From contig NZ_FOEJ01000002.1 of NCBI RefSeq assembly GCF_900110705.1, forward strand, positions 434,001 through 498,000: 64,000 nt of DNA, in the 5' to 3' direction. Source of the DNA: Loktanella sp. DSM 29012 (lineage in GTDB: Bacteria > Pseudomonadota > Alphaproteobacteria > Rhodobacterales > Rhodobacteraceae). The first letter of the stretch is position 1. The number at the start of each line of letters is the position of its first letter. The position numbers and the translations under genes are program-made. Under the pieces are notes generated by a model that saw only the letters and a list, made by a program, of their open reading frames with translations, searched no databases and was not told where the DNA came from. Shown piece by piece: positions 52,972 through 61,904 of this stretch.

Positions 52972-54153
52972 TTACACCGCGCGCTTCAGCGCCTCGGCCA
53001 GATCGGCGCGTTCCCAGCTGAAGCCGCCATCGTCCTGCGGCGCGCGGCCGAAATGGCCGTAGGCCGCCGTGCGGGCATAGATCGCACGGTTCAGGCCCAG
53101 ATGCGTGCGAATCCCCTGCGGGGTCAGGTCCATCACCTGCGGGATGATCCGTTCGATCGCAGCCTCGTCGACCTCGCCCGTGCCGTGCAGATCGACGTAG
53201 ATCGACAGCGGTTTCGCGATACCGATGGCATAGGACAACTGCAGGGTGCAGCGCGACGCCATGCCGGCGGCCACGATGTTTTTCGCCAGATAGCGCGCGG
53301 CATAGGCGGCCGAGCGGTCAACCTTGGTCGGGTCCTTGCCGGAAAACGCGCCGCCGCCGTGGGGGGCCGCACCGCCGTAGGTGTCCACGATGATCTTGCG
53401 CCCCGTCAGGCCCGCATCGCCGTCGGGCCCGCCGATGACGAATGTGCCGGTGGGGTTCACCCACCATTCTGTCTTGTCGGTGATGAAACCGTCGGGCAGC
53501 GTTTCGCGGATATAGGGTTCCACGATGGCGCGGATGTCGGCCTGGCTCTGCGCCTCGGACTCGTGCTGGGTGGACAGCACGATCTGCGTGACCTCGACGG
53601 GTTTGCCGTTTGCGTAGCGCAGGCTGATCTGGCTCTTGGCGTCGGGGCGCAGCAGCGGTTCGGCACCGGATTTGCGCACCTCGGCCAGACGGCGCAGGAT
53701 CGCATGGGCATACTGGATCGGTGCCGGCATCAGGTCGGGCGTTTCGGTGCAGGCGTAGCCGAACATGATGCCCTGGTCGCCTGCACCCTCGTCCTTGCCT
53801 TCGGCGCTGTCGACGCCTTGGGCGATATGCGCGGACTGGTTGTGCAGCAGGTTCGTGATTTCCACCGTTTCATGGTGGAACTTGTCCTGCTCGTAGCCGA
53901 TGTCCTTGATGCAGGCGCGGGCGATCTCGGGCACGCTGTCCTTGAATGTCGCCAGGCGCGATTTGTCGGACAGGCCGACCTCGCCGCCGATAACGACGCG
54001 GTTGGTCGTGGCAAAGGTTTCACAGGCAACGCGCGCCTCTGGTTCTTCGGCGAGAAAGGCGTCGAGGACGGCATCGGAAATGCGGTCGCAGACCTTGTCA
54101 GGGTGACCCTCAGAAACGGATTCCGAGGTGAAAATGTAGTCTTGGCGTGCCAT
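52972..54153 (-). CDS. metK: S-adenosylmethionine synthetase
   Basis: A 393-residue enzyme that makes SAM from methionine and ATP. The signature motifs are [35 protein letters not shown] and [19 protein letters not shown]. The start at 54153 gives [18 protein letters not shown]; an upstream frame start at 54180 overlaps the riboswitch and has no family counterpart. Translation is probably controlled by the SAM/SAH riboswitch directly upstream, whose 3' strand contains the ribosome-binding site. Confidence 0.97.
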   Translation of the reverse strand: MARQDYIFTSESVSEGHPDKVCDRISDAVLDAFLAEEPEARVACETFATTNRVVIGGEVGLSDKSRLATFKDSVPEIARACIKDIGYEQDKFHHETVEITNLLHNQSAHIAQGVDSAEGKDEGAGDQGIMFGYACTETPDLMPAPIQYAHAILRRLAEVRKSGAEPLLRPDAKSQISLRYANGKPVEVTQIVLSTQHESEAQSQADIRAIVEPYIRETLPDGFITDKTEWWVNPTGTFVIGGPDGDAGLTGRKIIVDTYGGAAPHGGGAFSGKDPTKVDRSAAYAARYLAKNIVAAGMASRCTLQLSYAIGIAKPLSIYVDLHGTGEVDEAAIERIIPQVMDLTPQGIRTHLGLNRAIYARTAAYGHFGRAPQDDGGFSWERADLAEALKRAV

Positions 54154-54156
54154 GAA

Positions 54157-54212
54157 AGTGCTCCGGTATGTTGATCCCACCCCGTCAGGAAGCCGTTGGA
54201 ATGGTGAATGGA
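54157..54212 (-). promoter_or_regulatory. SAM/SAH riboswitch upstream of metK
   Basis: On the minus strand the leader contains TTCACCATTCC, then the core CAACGGCTTCCTGACG and GGGGTGGG, then CCGGAGCA directly before the start region. CACC/GGTGG can form P1. GCTTCC can pair with GGAGC, the Shine-Dalgarno element, forming the ligand-dependent pseudoknot. This is the sequence and layout of the SAM-SAH motif known from metK leaders in Rhodobacterales. Ligand binding would hide the ribosome-binding site and give feedback control by the product. Confidence 0.85.
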
Positions 54213-54240
54213 TGCGGCCTATGCGCTGGCCCTAAGGGGG

Positions 54241-55734
54241 TCAAGCGTCAAGATTATGGCGGCGCGGTGTTGTGATAAGTGTGACCGCGAGACCCAGCAG
54301 GACCAACAGCAGCGCAGGCCAGTCACCGGCGCGTGCATAGACCGTGACGGGATCTGCTGGCGGCAAGGGGGCGTCGATATGCCCGGCCTCGCCCAGCGGC
54401 AGCGACGCAAGCACCCTACCCTGCGCGTCAATCATCGCGCTGATGCCCGTGTTGGCCGACCTCACCATCGGCAGGCCCTGTTCGATCGCCCGCAGACGCG
54501 CCTGTGCAAGATGCTGTTGCGGTCCCGCCGCACGGCCAAACCAGGCGTCGTTGGTGATCATCACCAGCAGGCGGGGCCGCGCACCGGGAACGGCGACCTC
54601 TTCGGCAAATATGCCCTCGTAGCAGATCAGAGCGCGGGCCGGGCCTATGCCGGGCAGATCGATCAGGGATTGGCGCGGCAACCCCTTGGCAAAGCCGCCA
54701 CCATCGGATGGTGCCAGCCCACGCACCCCCATGGATTTGAGCAGATCCCCAAACGGGACATATTCACCAAAGGGCACGAGATGGGATTTGTCGTAGATAT
54801 CCATGACCTGCGCACCGCGCCCCAGCACGATCAGGCTGTTGTAATACTGATCGTCCTGCACCCGGTTGATGCCCGTGATCAATGGCGCGCCGCGTGCGGC
54901 CTCTGACATGATTTCCAGCTCGGGCCATGCGAAATCCAGCCGGACGGGGATCGCGGTCTCCGGCCAGACGATCAGGTCCGGCACCGGGTCCGCGCGGGTC
55001 GCAGCCATCATCCGGTCAAAGAAGACGGCGTTGCTTGTAGGATCCCACTTTTCGTCCTGCGGCGCATTGGGCTGAACGATGCGCACCAGCGGACCGTCCG
55101 TTGCAGGTGCGGGGCCCGGTGCCAGCAGCGGCCATGCGCAGGCCGCAACGATCAGCGGCACGGACCCCCACCAGTCGCGCTGGACCACGTAGACAAGACC
55201 CGCTGCAACGGTCAGGATGACCAAGGTCAGCAAATGCGGCCCGCCCAGCGCCGCCACTTGTGCAATCGGCGTCGGGATCAGCGCGTGACCGATCAAGCCC
55301 CAGGGAAAACCGGTGAACAGATAGCCGCGCAGCGCCTCTGCCAGGGTGAGGCAAAACACCAGCGCGGGCAGACGCCCTGCCCCGACCCAGCGCGCGACGG
55401 CCACGCCCGCCACCCAGAAGAGCGTCTCACGCAGGGCCATCAGGCTGACGCCGAACGGTGCAGCCCAGCCCCAGGTCGCCGCATCCACCAGAAACGGTTC
55501 GATCAACCAGCGCAGCGTGAACCCGAAATAGCCCAGCCCCACGGCCAGCACGGCTGTCAGCGCAAGTCGCAGTGTCGGGGCTTGCGCCAGCACCCAGAGG
55601 ATCGCGGCCCAACCGATCAGCGCGGCGGGCCACAGATCGAACGGCGCATGGGTCAGCGCGGTGAAAACACCCAGCCCCGCCAGCGCCCCGAACCGCAACA
55701 GCCCGTGAACGGACCAAAGGCGCGCGCGGGTCAT
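54241..55734 (-). CDS. lnt: Apolipoprotein N-acyltransferase
   Basis: A 497-residue inner-membrane enzyme that adds the third acyl chain to lipoproteins. About seven membrane spans fill residues 10-195, followed by a periplasmic nitrilase-like domain (about 215-470) and a final span. The catalytic triad is seen in VWPETAIPV (Glu), YDKSHLVPFGEYVPF (Lys) and ALICYEGIFAEE (Cys). It is six bases downstream of corC and therefore in the corC operon. Confidence 0.95.
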   Translation of the reverse strand: MTRARLWSVHGLLRFGALAGLGVFTALTHAPFDLWPAALIGWAAILWVLAQAPTLRLALTAVLAVGLGYFGFTLRWLIEPFLVDAATWGWAAPFGVSLMALRETLFWVAGVAVARWVGAGRLPALVFCLTLAEALRGYLFTGFPWGLIGHALIPTPIAQVAALGGPHLLTLVILTVAAGLVYVVQRDWWGSVPLIVAACAWPLLAPGPAPATDGPLVRIVQPNAPQDEKWDPTSNAVFFDRMMAATRADPVPDLIVWPETAIPVRLDFAWPELEIMSEAARGAPLITGINRVQDDQYYNSLIVLGRGAQVMDIYDKSHLVPFGEYVPFGDLLKSMGVRGLAPSDGGGFAKGLPRQSLIDLPGIGPARALICYEGIFAEEVAVPGARPRLLVMITNDAWFGRAAGPQQHLAQARLRAIEQGLPMVRSANTGISAMIDAQGRVLASLPLGEAGHIDAPLPPADPVTVYARAGDWPALLLVLLGLAVTLITTPRRHNLDA

Positions 55735-55740
55735 TTCGGA

Positions 55741-56616
55741 TCAGGCCTTGGGCATCCGCACACGCAGGCGCTTGATGCGGCGCGGATCGGCGTCGACCAC
55801 CTCGAATTCGGGGCCGTCAGGGTGCTGGATGACCTCACCGCGCACGGGGACATGGCCGGTCAGCATGAAAACCAGACCGCCAAGGCTGTCGATTTCCTCT
55901 TCGTCGATCTCTTCGTGTTCGGTCAGGTTCATGCCGATTTCGGCTTCGAATTCCTCGAGCCCGGTTTTCGCCTGCACGAGGTAGACACCCGGTGCCTCTT
56001 CGGTCCAGCTTTCGACCTCGTCGACGTCGTGTTCGTCCTCGATCGCACCGACAACCTGTTCGATCAGGTCCTCGATCGTCACCAGACCATCCGTGCCCCC
56101 GTATTCGTCGATCACCAGCGCCATGTGAATGCGTTCGGTCTGCATTTTCGCAAGCAGGATGCCCAGATGCATCGACGGCGGCACATACAGAAGCGGACGC
56201 AGCAAGGCCCGCAGATCGAATGCGGACGCTTCGCCATTGAAACCGTATTGCAGGGCGAAATCCTTGAGGTTCACAAACCCCATCGGTGTATCCAGCGTGC
56301 CGTCGAACACGGGCAGACGCGTCAAGCCACTTTGACGGAACACCTCGACCAGTTCGTCCTTGGACGTGGTGACGGGCGTGGCCTTGATGTCGGCCTTGGG
56401 CACGGCGACATCCTCGACCTTGAGCCTGCGCAGATTAAGCATCCCCAGCATCGGTGCCGCAGCCCCGGTGGCCCGCAGGGTTTCCGGGGTCAGGTCGCTG
56501 GTGTCATCGTTCGGGCTGAGAGCCTCGAACAGGCGCGCAAAAAATCCGCGACTGGCGTCGTCGCTCTGGTCATCGCGGTCGGCATGACTGCCTGACCTGT
56601 CATCGTTGTCGTTCAT
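55741..56616 (-). CDS. corC: Hemolysin family protein CorC (CBS + CorC_HlyC)
   Basis: A 291-residue cytoplasmic protein. After an acidic N-terminus, two CBS motifs (VAVPKADIKATPV ... GLTRLPVFDGTLDTPMGFVNL and MALVIDEYGGTDGLVTIEDL) are followed by a CorC_HlyC domain with GGLVFMLTGHVPVRGEVI. In enterics CorC is linked to Mg2+/Co2+ efflux. It overlaps ybeY by four bases (ATGA) and sits six bases before lnt. The order phoH-ybeY-corC-lnt is conserved in proteobacteria. Confidence 0.95.
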   Translation of the reverse strand: MNDNDDRSGSHADRDDQSDDASRGFFARLFEALSPNDDTSDLTPETLRATGAAAPMLGMLNLRRLKVEDVAVPKADIKATPVTTSKDELVEVFRQSGLTRLPVFDGTLDTPMGFVNLKDFALQYGFNGEASAFDLRALLRPLLYVPPSMHLGILLAKMQTERIHMALVIDEYGGTDGLVTIEDLIEQVVGAIEDEHDVDEVESWTEEAPGVYLVQAKTGLEEFEAEIGMNLTEHEEIDEEEIDSLGGLVFMLTGHVPVRGEVIQHPDGPEFEVVDADPRRIKRLRVRMPKA

Positions 56617-57137
56617 TGGCCCTCTGCCTGATCCCGCCCCATCGCGTCGTCGCTATATGGGTCTGCGTGACCCATGGATACAAGTATCTGCGACTCGAGA
56701 CCTTCCATCAAGTCCGCATCCGCGTCGCGTTCGTGGTCGAACCCCAGCAAATGCAGCGTGGCATGAACCAGCAGGTGTGTGGCATGCGAAGTGATGGCTT
56801 TGCCTGCCGCCTCGGCCTCGCGGGCGCAGGTATCATAGGCGATGGCGATGTCGCCCAGCTCGGGGTCCACCGGGTCGGGCGGCAGCGGCATTTCGCCGTC
56901 GATCCCTGCGGCGCGTTCATCCGATGGCCAGGACAGCACGTTGGTGGGCGCAGGTTTGCCCCGGAAATCGGCGTTCAGGGCCGCGATACGGGCATCATCA
57001 CACCCCAGCAGGCTGATGTCCCACTGCGCAGGATCAAGCCCCAGTTCGGCAAGGGCCGCATCCGATGCCGCCTCTGCCAGCGTGGCAAGATCCAGCGCAT
57101 CCCAGCGCGGGTCCTCGATATTGAGGTCGATCGTCAC
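56613..57137 (-). CDS. ybeY: Endoribonuclease YbeY (16S rRNA 3' maturation)
   Basis: A 174-residue zinc ribonuclease. The metal-binding signature HATLHLLGFDHERDADADLM (three His) is intact, preceded by TNVLSWPSDE and GDIAIAYDTC. The GTG at 57137 is chosen because AAAGGG stands about eight bases upstream and the family start falls here; the stop of phoH lies only a few bases upstream. Function in ribosome quality control and rRNA maturation is established for the family. Confidence 0.95.
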   Translation of the reverse strand: MTIDLNIEDPRWDALDLATLAEAASDAALAELGLDPAQWDISLLGCDDARIAALNADFRGKPAPTNVLSWPSDERAAGIDGEMPLPPDPVDPELGDIAIAYDTCAREAEAAGKAITSHATHLLVHATLHLLGFDHERDADADLMEGLESQILVSMGHADPYSDDAMGRDQAEGQ

Positions 57138-57141
57138 GGCA

Positions 57142-58146
57142 TCACCCTTTTGCAGCGTCCTCGGCCTCGTAGGCCTCGATGATGGCGGCAACCAGCGGGT
57201 GACGGACCACGTCCTTGGAGGTAAAGTAGTTAAAGCTGATCTTGGGGATGTTTTTCAGCAGGCGTTCCGCGTCCCACAGACCCGAACTGACGCCGCGCGG
57301 CAGGTCGATCTGGGTGCGGTCACCGGTGATGGTCATGCGCGACCCCTCGCCCAGCCGGGTCAGGAACATTTTCATCTGCATCGACGTGGCGTTCTGCGCC
57401 TCGTCCAGAACCACAGCTGCACGGGCCAGCGTGCGCCCGCGCATAAAGGCCAGCGGCGCGATTTCGATCCGCTTTTCCTCGATCAGCTTGGCGACCTGCT
57501 TGGCCGGGAAAAAGTCGTTCAACGCGTCGTAGAGAGGCTGCATGTAGGGATCGACCTTGTCCTTCATGTCGCCGGGCAGATAGCCGAGTTTTTCGCCCGC
57601 CTCGACGGCGGGGCGTGACAGGATGATCTTGTCCACGTTGCCGCTGATGAAATGGTTCACCGCAACAGCCACGGCCAGGTAGGTCTTGCCCGTGCCCGCA
57701 GGACCGATTCCGAACGACAGTTCGTTTTCGAACAATGACCGCACGTAGGCCTTTTGCGCCTCGGTGCGGGGTTCGACCAGTTTCTTGCGCGTCTTGATTT
57801 CCACGCGGTCCGCTGGCGTCCCTTTGAACATTTCCTTTTGGTCGCCGGGTTCGGGCGGACCGGAATCGACGCCCAGGCGCATCGCGCTGGTCACATCACC
57901 CGGTTCCAGACTGCGACCCGACTCGAGCCGTTCATAGAGACCGATCAGCACCTTGCGCGCGTTCTGACGCGCATCCTCGTCGCCCATCACCTCGAGCTGG
58001 TTGCCACGGCGCAGAATCTGCACGCCCAACGTGCTTTCGATTGCGGCGAGATTGCTGTCGTATTCGCCACACAGGTCGATCAGCAGAAAGTTGTCGGGAA
58101 ATTCCAGCGGGGCGTCTGGTGCTGCGGTCAGGGTGCTATCGGGCAA
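57142..58146 (-). CDS. phoH: PhoH-family ATPase (YbeZ)
   Basis: A 334-residue cytoplasmic P-loop ATPase. Walker A is GIGPAGTGKTYLAVAVAV (about residues 146-163), Walker B is AAVVLDEAQNATSMQM, and IILSRPAVEAGEKLGYLPGD is a family block. The N-terminal 120 residues form a KH-like domain. It starts with TTG at 58146, with GGAGG five bases upstream. It works with YbeY in rRNA processing, and the two genes are adjacent here. miaB, usually next to phoH, lies 1.2 kb upstream with two surface-protein genes between. Confidence 0.94.
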   Translation of the reverse strand: MPDSTLTAAPDAPLEFPDNFLLIDLCGEYDSNLAAIESTLGVQILRRGNQLEVMGDEDARQNARKVLIGLYERLESGRSLEPGDVTSAMRLGVDSGPPEPGDQKEMFKGTPADRVEIKTRKKLVEPRTEAQKAYVRSLFENELSFGIGPAGTGKTYLAVAVAVNHFISGNVDKIILSRPAVEAGEKLGYLPGDMKDKVDPYMQPLYDALNDFFPAKQVAKLIEEKRIEIAPLAFMRGRTLARAAVVLDEAQNATSMQMKMFLTRLGEGSRMTITGDRTQIDLPRGVSSGLWDAERLLKNIPKISFNYFTSKDVVRHPLVAAIIEAYEAEDAAKG

Positions 58147-58241
58147 TCAAGCCTCCGGTGTTCAAGCGTGTCCTGTGATGGTGGCCGCCGCGTGTGACAA
58201 GTTCAAGTCACGAGATGCAAACGAGCGCAATTGACGCAAAG

Positions 58242-58275
58242 AAAAAAGGCCGCAGATGCGATCTGCGGCCTTTTT
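58242..58275 (-). terminator. Strong terminator of the small lipoprotein gene
   Basis: A perfect stem (GGCCGCAGAT with ATCTGCGGCC, loop GCG) is flanked by AAAAAA on one side and TTTTT on the other, so it can terminate in both directions. Confidence 0.93.
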
Positions 58276-58280
58276 GGTCA

Positions 58281-58613
58281 CTAGCGGAAGTTGCTTGCGC
58301 GAACCGGGTCCGGGATCGGCGACCCCGACTTGAACGGGCCAACAGCCGTGGACGGTGGCGCGACACCGGAACAGACCGGGCGACCATCGGGGGTCATACG
58401 TTCGGACAGGTAGCCTTCGACACCGTCGTCGATGATCCAATGGTCACACCCGTTGGGGTCGACCCAGATCCCGGCGACCAGTGTCGACAGATGGTGTGCG
58501 TTGATGCCACGGTCGACGCTCTTGTCACCGGGTGTCGCCGCCAGATCGAGGTCGGCGCAGGCCGTCAGCGCCGCACCAGCGAGGATCAGGCCAATCAGTT
58601 TGATGCTCTTCAT
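58281..58613 (-). CDS. Small lipoprotein with a Cys-containing WxDPxGC module
   Basis: A 110-residue lipoprotein (lipobox LTAC, lipidated Cys near residue 19). Its core, WVDPNGCDHWIIDDGVEGY followed by TPDGRPVC (residues about 50-82), is nearly the same as a segment of the OmpA-like protein encoded directly upstream. The two Cys of the module could form a disulfide. The start at 58613 has GGGGA six bases upstream; ATG 58619 is too close to it. No database family is known to me. Confidence 0.85.
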   Translation of the reverse strand: MKSIKLIGLILAGAALTACADLDLAATPGDKSVDRGINAHHLSTLVAGIWVDPNGCDHWIIDDGVEGYLSERMTPDGRPVCSGVAPPSTAVGPFKSGSPIPDPVRASNFR

Positions 58614-58625
58614 GTCCATTCCCCT

Positions 58626-59177
58626 TTAGCGGATGCAGTAAATTTCGACGCGGCGGTTTTGCTGCATGCCAGCGTGGGTGTCGTTCGTGGCGCGCGGCTG
58701 ACGCTCGCCGAAACCCTTGACGTCGACGACGCGTGCACCCAGGCCTTGTGCCACTGATGCAACCGCGCCGGCGCGGTTGTTGGACAGGCGGATGTTGTAT
58801 TCATCGGAGGCGCGGCTGTCGGTGTGACCGTAGATCATGAAACCGAATGCATTGGCCGTGCGAAAGAATTGCTCGAGCTGCGCACGAGCATGTGCCGTGA
58901 TGTGCCAGCGGTCGGTTGCAAACAGTGTATCTGTCGGGATCACGCCGCAGATTTCAGACCGGTGGCAGACCGGACGCCCGTCACGGGTGCGATGTGGCGA
59001 CATGTAACCCTCTGCGCCGTCATCCATGGCCCAGTGCTCACACCCGTCAGGGTCGATCCAGATCGTGGGCTGATAGATCTCGCCGCGCTGCTGGGCAGCA
59101 GCACCGCTGCCGATCATGGTCGCCGCCAATGCAGCGGCCATCCCGACCTTCAGAATTTCGTTAAATTTGAATGCCAC
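58626..59177 (-). CDS. OmpA-like outer-membrane/peptidoglycan-binding protein with WxDPxGC module
   Basis: A 183-residue exported protein. After a signal peptide (residues about 1-28) comes the module WIDPDGCEHWAMDDGAEGY with DGRPVC (about 40-70), then a C-terminal OmpA/MotB domain (about 85-183) with YGHTDSRASDEYNIRLSNNR and GFGERQPRATNDTHAGMQQN, the peptidoglycan-binding signature with the Asp and Arg of the m-DAP site. It is short for OmpA proteins and has no beta-barrel. The gene is 12 bases upstream of the small lipoprotein gene, so both are made together. Confidence 0.9.
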   Translation of the reverse strand: MAFKFNEILKVGMAAALAATMIGSGAAAQQRGEIYQPTIWIDPDGCEHWAMDDGAEGYMSPHRTRDGRPVCHRSEICGVIPTDTLFATDRWHITAHARAQLEQFFRTANAFGFMIYGHTDSRASDEYNIRLSNNRAGAVASVAQGLGARVVDVKGFGERQPRATNDTHAGMQQNRRVEIYCIR

Positions 59178-59363
59178 GTCGGAATCCCCTCAAAAATCGC
59201 CACCCACAACCAAATGTAGGGCTAGACAGCTTTAACACACAATCGCCACGATTCTAGCAAGTATGGTGAATTCGCCAAGCATTTTTTCCACATATTGTGT
59301 CCCAAACGGCAACAATCGTTGGATTTCTTGACGATTTGACCAGATTCACGCTGGGTGGTGGCG

Positions 59364-60674
59364 TCAGTCGACCAACACGCCACCCAGAGAGTTCGGACCA
59401 GCGGTTTCGATCCTGACGCGGCGGACCTGACCGATGGCGGTCTGCGGTGCGTCGGCATAGACCGCATGCAGATAGTCCGATTTGCCGATCAACTGACCGT
59501 CGATGCGGCCTTTCTTTTCGAACAGGACCCCAACCTCGCGGCCAACCATGCTATTCTGAATCGCCCGCTGCTGTTCTGTCAGCAACGCCTGAAGCCGTTG
59601 CAGGCGGTCGTTCATCACATCCTCTGGCAGTTGCGGTTTTTCCGCCGCAGGCGTGCCGGGTCGGGTAGAATATTTGAACGAATAGGCCTGCCCGTAATTC
59701 ACCGTCCGGATCAGCTCCATCGTCGCCTCGAAATCCTCTTCGGTCTCGCCGGGGAAACCGACGATGAAATCACCGGACAGCAGGATGTCGGGGCGCGCCG
59801 CGCGGATGCGTTTGATCAGGCGGACATAACTTTCGGCCGTGTGCTTGCGGTTCATTGCCTTGAGGATCCGGTCCGATCCTGACTGCACCGGCAGGTGCAG
59901 ATAAGGCATCAGCTTGGCGCACTCCCCATGTGCGGCGATCAGGGCATCGTCCATGTCATTGGGATGGCTGGTGGTGAAACGGATACGTTCCAGCCCGTCG
60001 ATTTCGGCCAAATCCCAGATCAGACCCGCCAGACCGCCGTCATGACCATGATATGCATTCACGTTCTGCCCCAGCAGCGTCAGTTCGGCCACACCGGCAT
60101 CGACCAGTTCGCGGGCCTCCTGAATGACACGTGACGCGGGGCGGCTGACCTCTGCGCCGCGCGTATAGGGGACCACGCAGAACGCGCAAAATTTGTCACA
60201 GCCTTCCTGAACGGTCAGAAAGGCAGAGGGCGCACGTTTCGCCTTGCCGCGCGATTTCAGCGTGTCGAATTTGTCGTCATCGGGAAAATCGGTGTCCAGC
60301 GCGCGCTGCCCGCTGCGGACCGCATCGTCCATCGCAGGCAGACGATGATAGCTTTGTGGGCCGACGACCAGATCCACGACGGGTGCGCGGCGCATGATCT
60401 CCTCGCCCTCGGCCTGTGCCACGCAGCCTGCCACGCCGATTTTCAGATCCGGGTTCGCATCCTTGAGCGGCCGCAGACGGCCAAGTTCGGAATATACCTT
60501 TTCTGCCGCCTTTTCGCGGATGTGGCAGGTGTTCAGCAGGATCATGTCCGCATCTTCGGGGGTATCGGTCGTGACATAACCCTGCCCGCCCAGCTGTTCG
60601 GCCATGCGCTCGCTGTCATAGACGTTCATCTGACAGCCGTAGGTTTTCACAAATAGCTTGCGGGGCGCGGACAT
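59364..60674 (-). CDS. miaB: tRNA-2-methylthio-N6-dimethylallyladenosine synthase
   Basis: A 436-residue radical-SAM methylthiotransferase. It has the N-terminal MTTase domain with three cluster Cys ([29 protein letters not shown]), the radical-SAM motif [16 protein letters not shown], the SPVQSGSD-like [24 protein letters not shown] and a C-terminal TRAM domain ([20 protein letters not shown]). Start 60674 gives [23 protein letters not shown] codons upstream add residues without family support. Confidence 0.96.
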   Translation of the reverse strand: MSAPRKLFVKTYGCQMNVYDSERMAEQLGGQGYVTTDTPEDADMILLNTCHIREKAAEKVYSELGRLRPLKDANPDLKIGVAGCVAQAEGEEIMRRAPVVDLVVGPQSYHRLPAMDDAVRSGQRALDTDFPDDDKFDTLKSRGKAKRAPSAFLTVQEGCDKFCAFCVVPYTRGAEVSRPASRVIQEARELVDAGVAELTLLGQNVNAYHGHDGGLAGLIWDLAEIDGLERIRFTTSHPNDMDDALIAAHGECAKLMPYLHLPVQSGSDRILKAMNRKHTAESYVRLIKRIRAARPDILLSGDFIVGFPGETEEDFEATMELIRTVNYGQAYSFKYSTRPGTPAAEKPQLPEDVMNDRLQRLQALLTEQQRAIQNSMVGREVGVLFEKKGRIDGQLIGKSDYLHAVYADAPQTAIGQVRRVRIETAGPNSLGGVLVD

Positions 60675-60784
60675 CGGGTTCACTCGCTTGCAGGGGTCGG
60701 GGCGCACGATCCCTAACGCCTGCTGCTGTGTCTTGCAATGCGGTGCAAATTCACCGAGTCTGCGACCAGTCCCAAAAGACCGTG

Positions 60785-61657
60785 ATGCCAGCCATGATTT
60801 ACGACAGCCTGTCCGCCTTTCTGACCGCCAGCAAGGGCCGCCTTGGCAAGGGACCGATCGCGCTGATCCTGCTGGAGGACGACACCGAAGTCGACAGCAC
60901 GCTGCGCCACCATCTTGAATGTGGGTTTCGCAAGGTCGTGGCTTTCGGCATGCCCGATATCGTGGTGGCCGACGATGTGGCCGACAAGGTAACGCGCGTG
61001 CACATGGACGTCCTCGCCAAGGGGGCGCTCGAAACCATCGTCAATGCGGTGATCGGCATCGCGGACGGGGCATGGATTTTCTACTGCTACAACGCGGAAT
61101 ACCTGTTTTTCCCGTTTTGCGAGACACGCAGCGTCGGCGAGATGATCGCCTTTTCGCTGGAGGAACGCCGCCACACGATCCTGACCTTTGTCGTGGATAT
61201 CTACGCCGACGATCTGACCGCGCACCCCGATGCCGTCAGCATGGACAATGCGCATCTGGACCGGTCCGGTTACTATGCGCTGGCGCGACAGGATGCGTGG
61301 AACAACGACATAGACCGCCAATACGATTTTTACGGTGGCCTGCGCTGGCGGTTCGAAGAACATGTGCCCAAACCGCGCCGCCGGATCGACCGCACATCGC
61401 TGTTCATGGCGAAAAAGGGTTTGGCCCTGCGGGACGATCACACCACGAACGAACCTGAATACAATACCTATGCCTGCCCCTGGCACAACAGTCTGACCGC
61501 CACGGTGGTATCGTTCCGCACGGCCAAGGCGTTGGTCCGCAATCCGGGGTCGGCCCCGCATATCCAGACCTTTCGCTGGCACAACTCCGCCCCGTTCAAA
61601 TGGCATTCCCAGCAACTGCTGGAACTGGGATTGATGGAACCGGGGCAATGGTTCTGA
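60785..61657 (+). CDS. Glycosyltransferase-like protein (GT2/GT92-like), unknown target
   Basis: A 290-residue soluble protein. The N-terminal half has a nucleotide-sugar-transferase-like pattern ([27 protein letters not shown], split as [11 protein letters not shown] and [10 protein letters not shown]), then [20 protein letters not shown], and a C-terminal [13 protein letters not shown] motif. I assign it to the glycosyltransferase superfamily with moderate confidence. No clear DxD is seen apart from the acidic EDD. No ribosome-binding site stands out before ATG 60785; 60794 is an alternative. The same frame ends at 61657, but a coding-like stretch in another frame follows. Confidence 0.65.
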   Translation: MPAMIYDSLSAFLTASKGRLGKGPIALILLEDDTEVDSTLRHHLECGFRKVVAFGMPDIVVADDVADKVTRVHMDVLAKGALETIVNAVIGIADGAWIFYCYNAEYLFFPFCETRSVGEMIAFSLEERRHTILTFVVDIYADDLTAHPDAVSMDNAHLDRSGYYALARQDAWNNDIDRQYDFYGGLRWRFEEHVPKPRRRIDRTSLFMAKKGLALRDDHTTNEPEYNTYACPWHNSLTATVVSFRTAKALVRNPGSAPHIQTFRWHNSAPFKWHSQQLLELGLMEPGQWF

Positions 61658-61770
61658 CCGGCTGACTGACGCGCCCGACGCATCCAAGACCGCCATCAGC
61701 GATATTCTGACGCGCCCCCGCAACGCGGCGCGGCATTGCGTTGACATGTGGATCGAACTGCGCAACCGTC

Positions 61771-61853
61771 CGGACACGCCAGGGGCGCCGCAAGGCTGAG
61801 ATGCACCCTTTGAACCTGAACCAGATAATGCTGGCGGAGGGAGGTCGTGACCG
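61771..61853 (+). promoter_or_regulatory. TPP riboswitch aptamer
   Basis: The conserved core is present: AGGGGCGCC, CTGAGA, CCCTTTGAACCTGAACCAG, GATAATGCTGGCGGAGGGA. P1 can be formed by CGGACACG (61771-61778) and CGTGACCG (61846-61853) with one mismatch. Downstream, TCCGTC (61881-61886) pairs with GACGGA (61891-61896) and hides part of the thiM ribosome-binding site GGAGAG (61894-61899), which suggests control at translation initiation. A second hairpin CCGAACC/GGTTCGG lies between. Confidence 0.96.
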
Positions 61854-61904
61854 AACCACCGGGTTCGGCCCGTCTCTTTTTCCGTCCGCAGACGGAGAGA
61901 CCGA

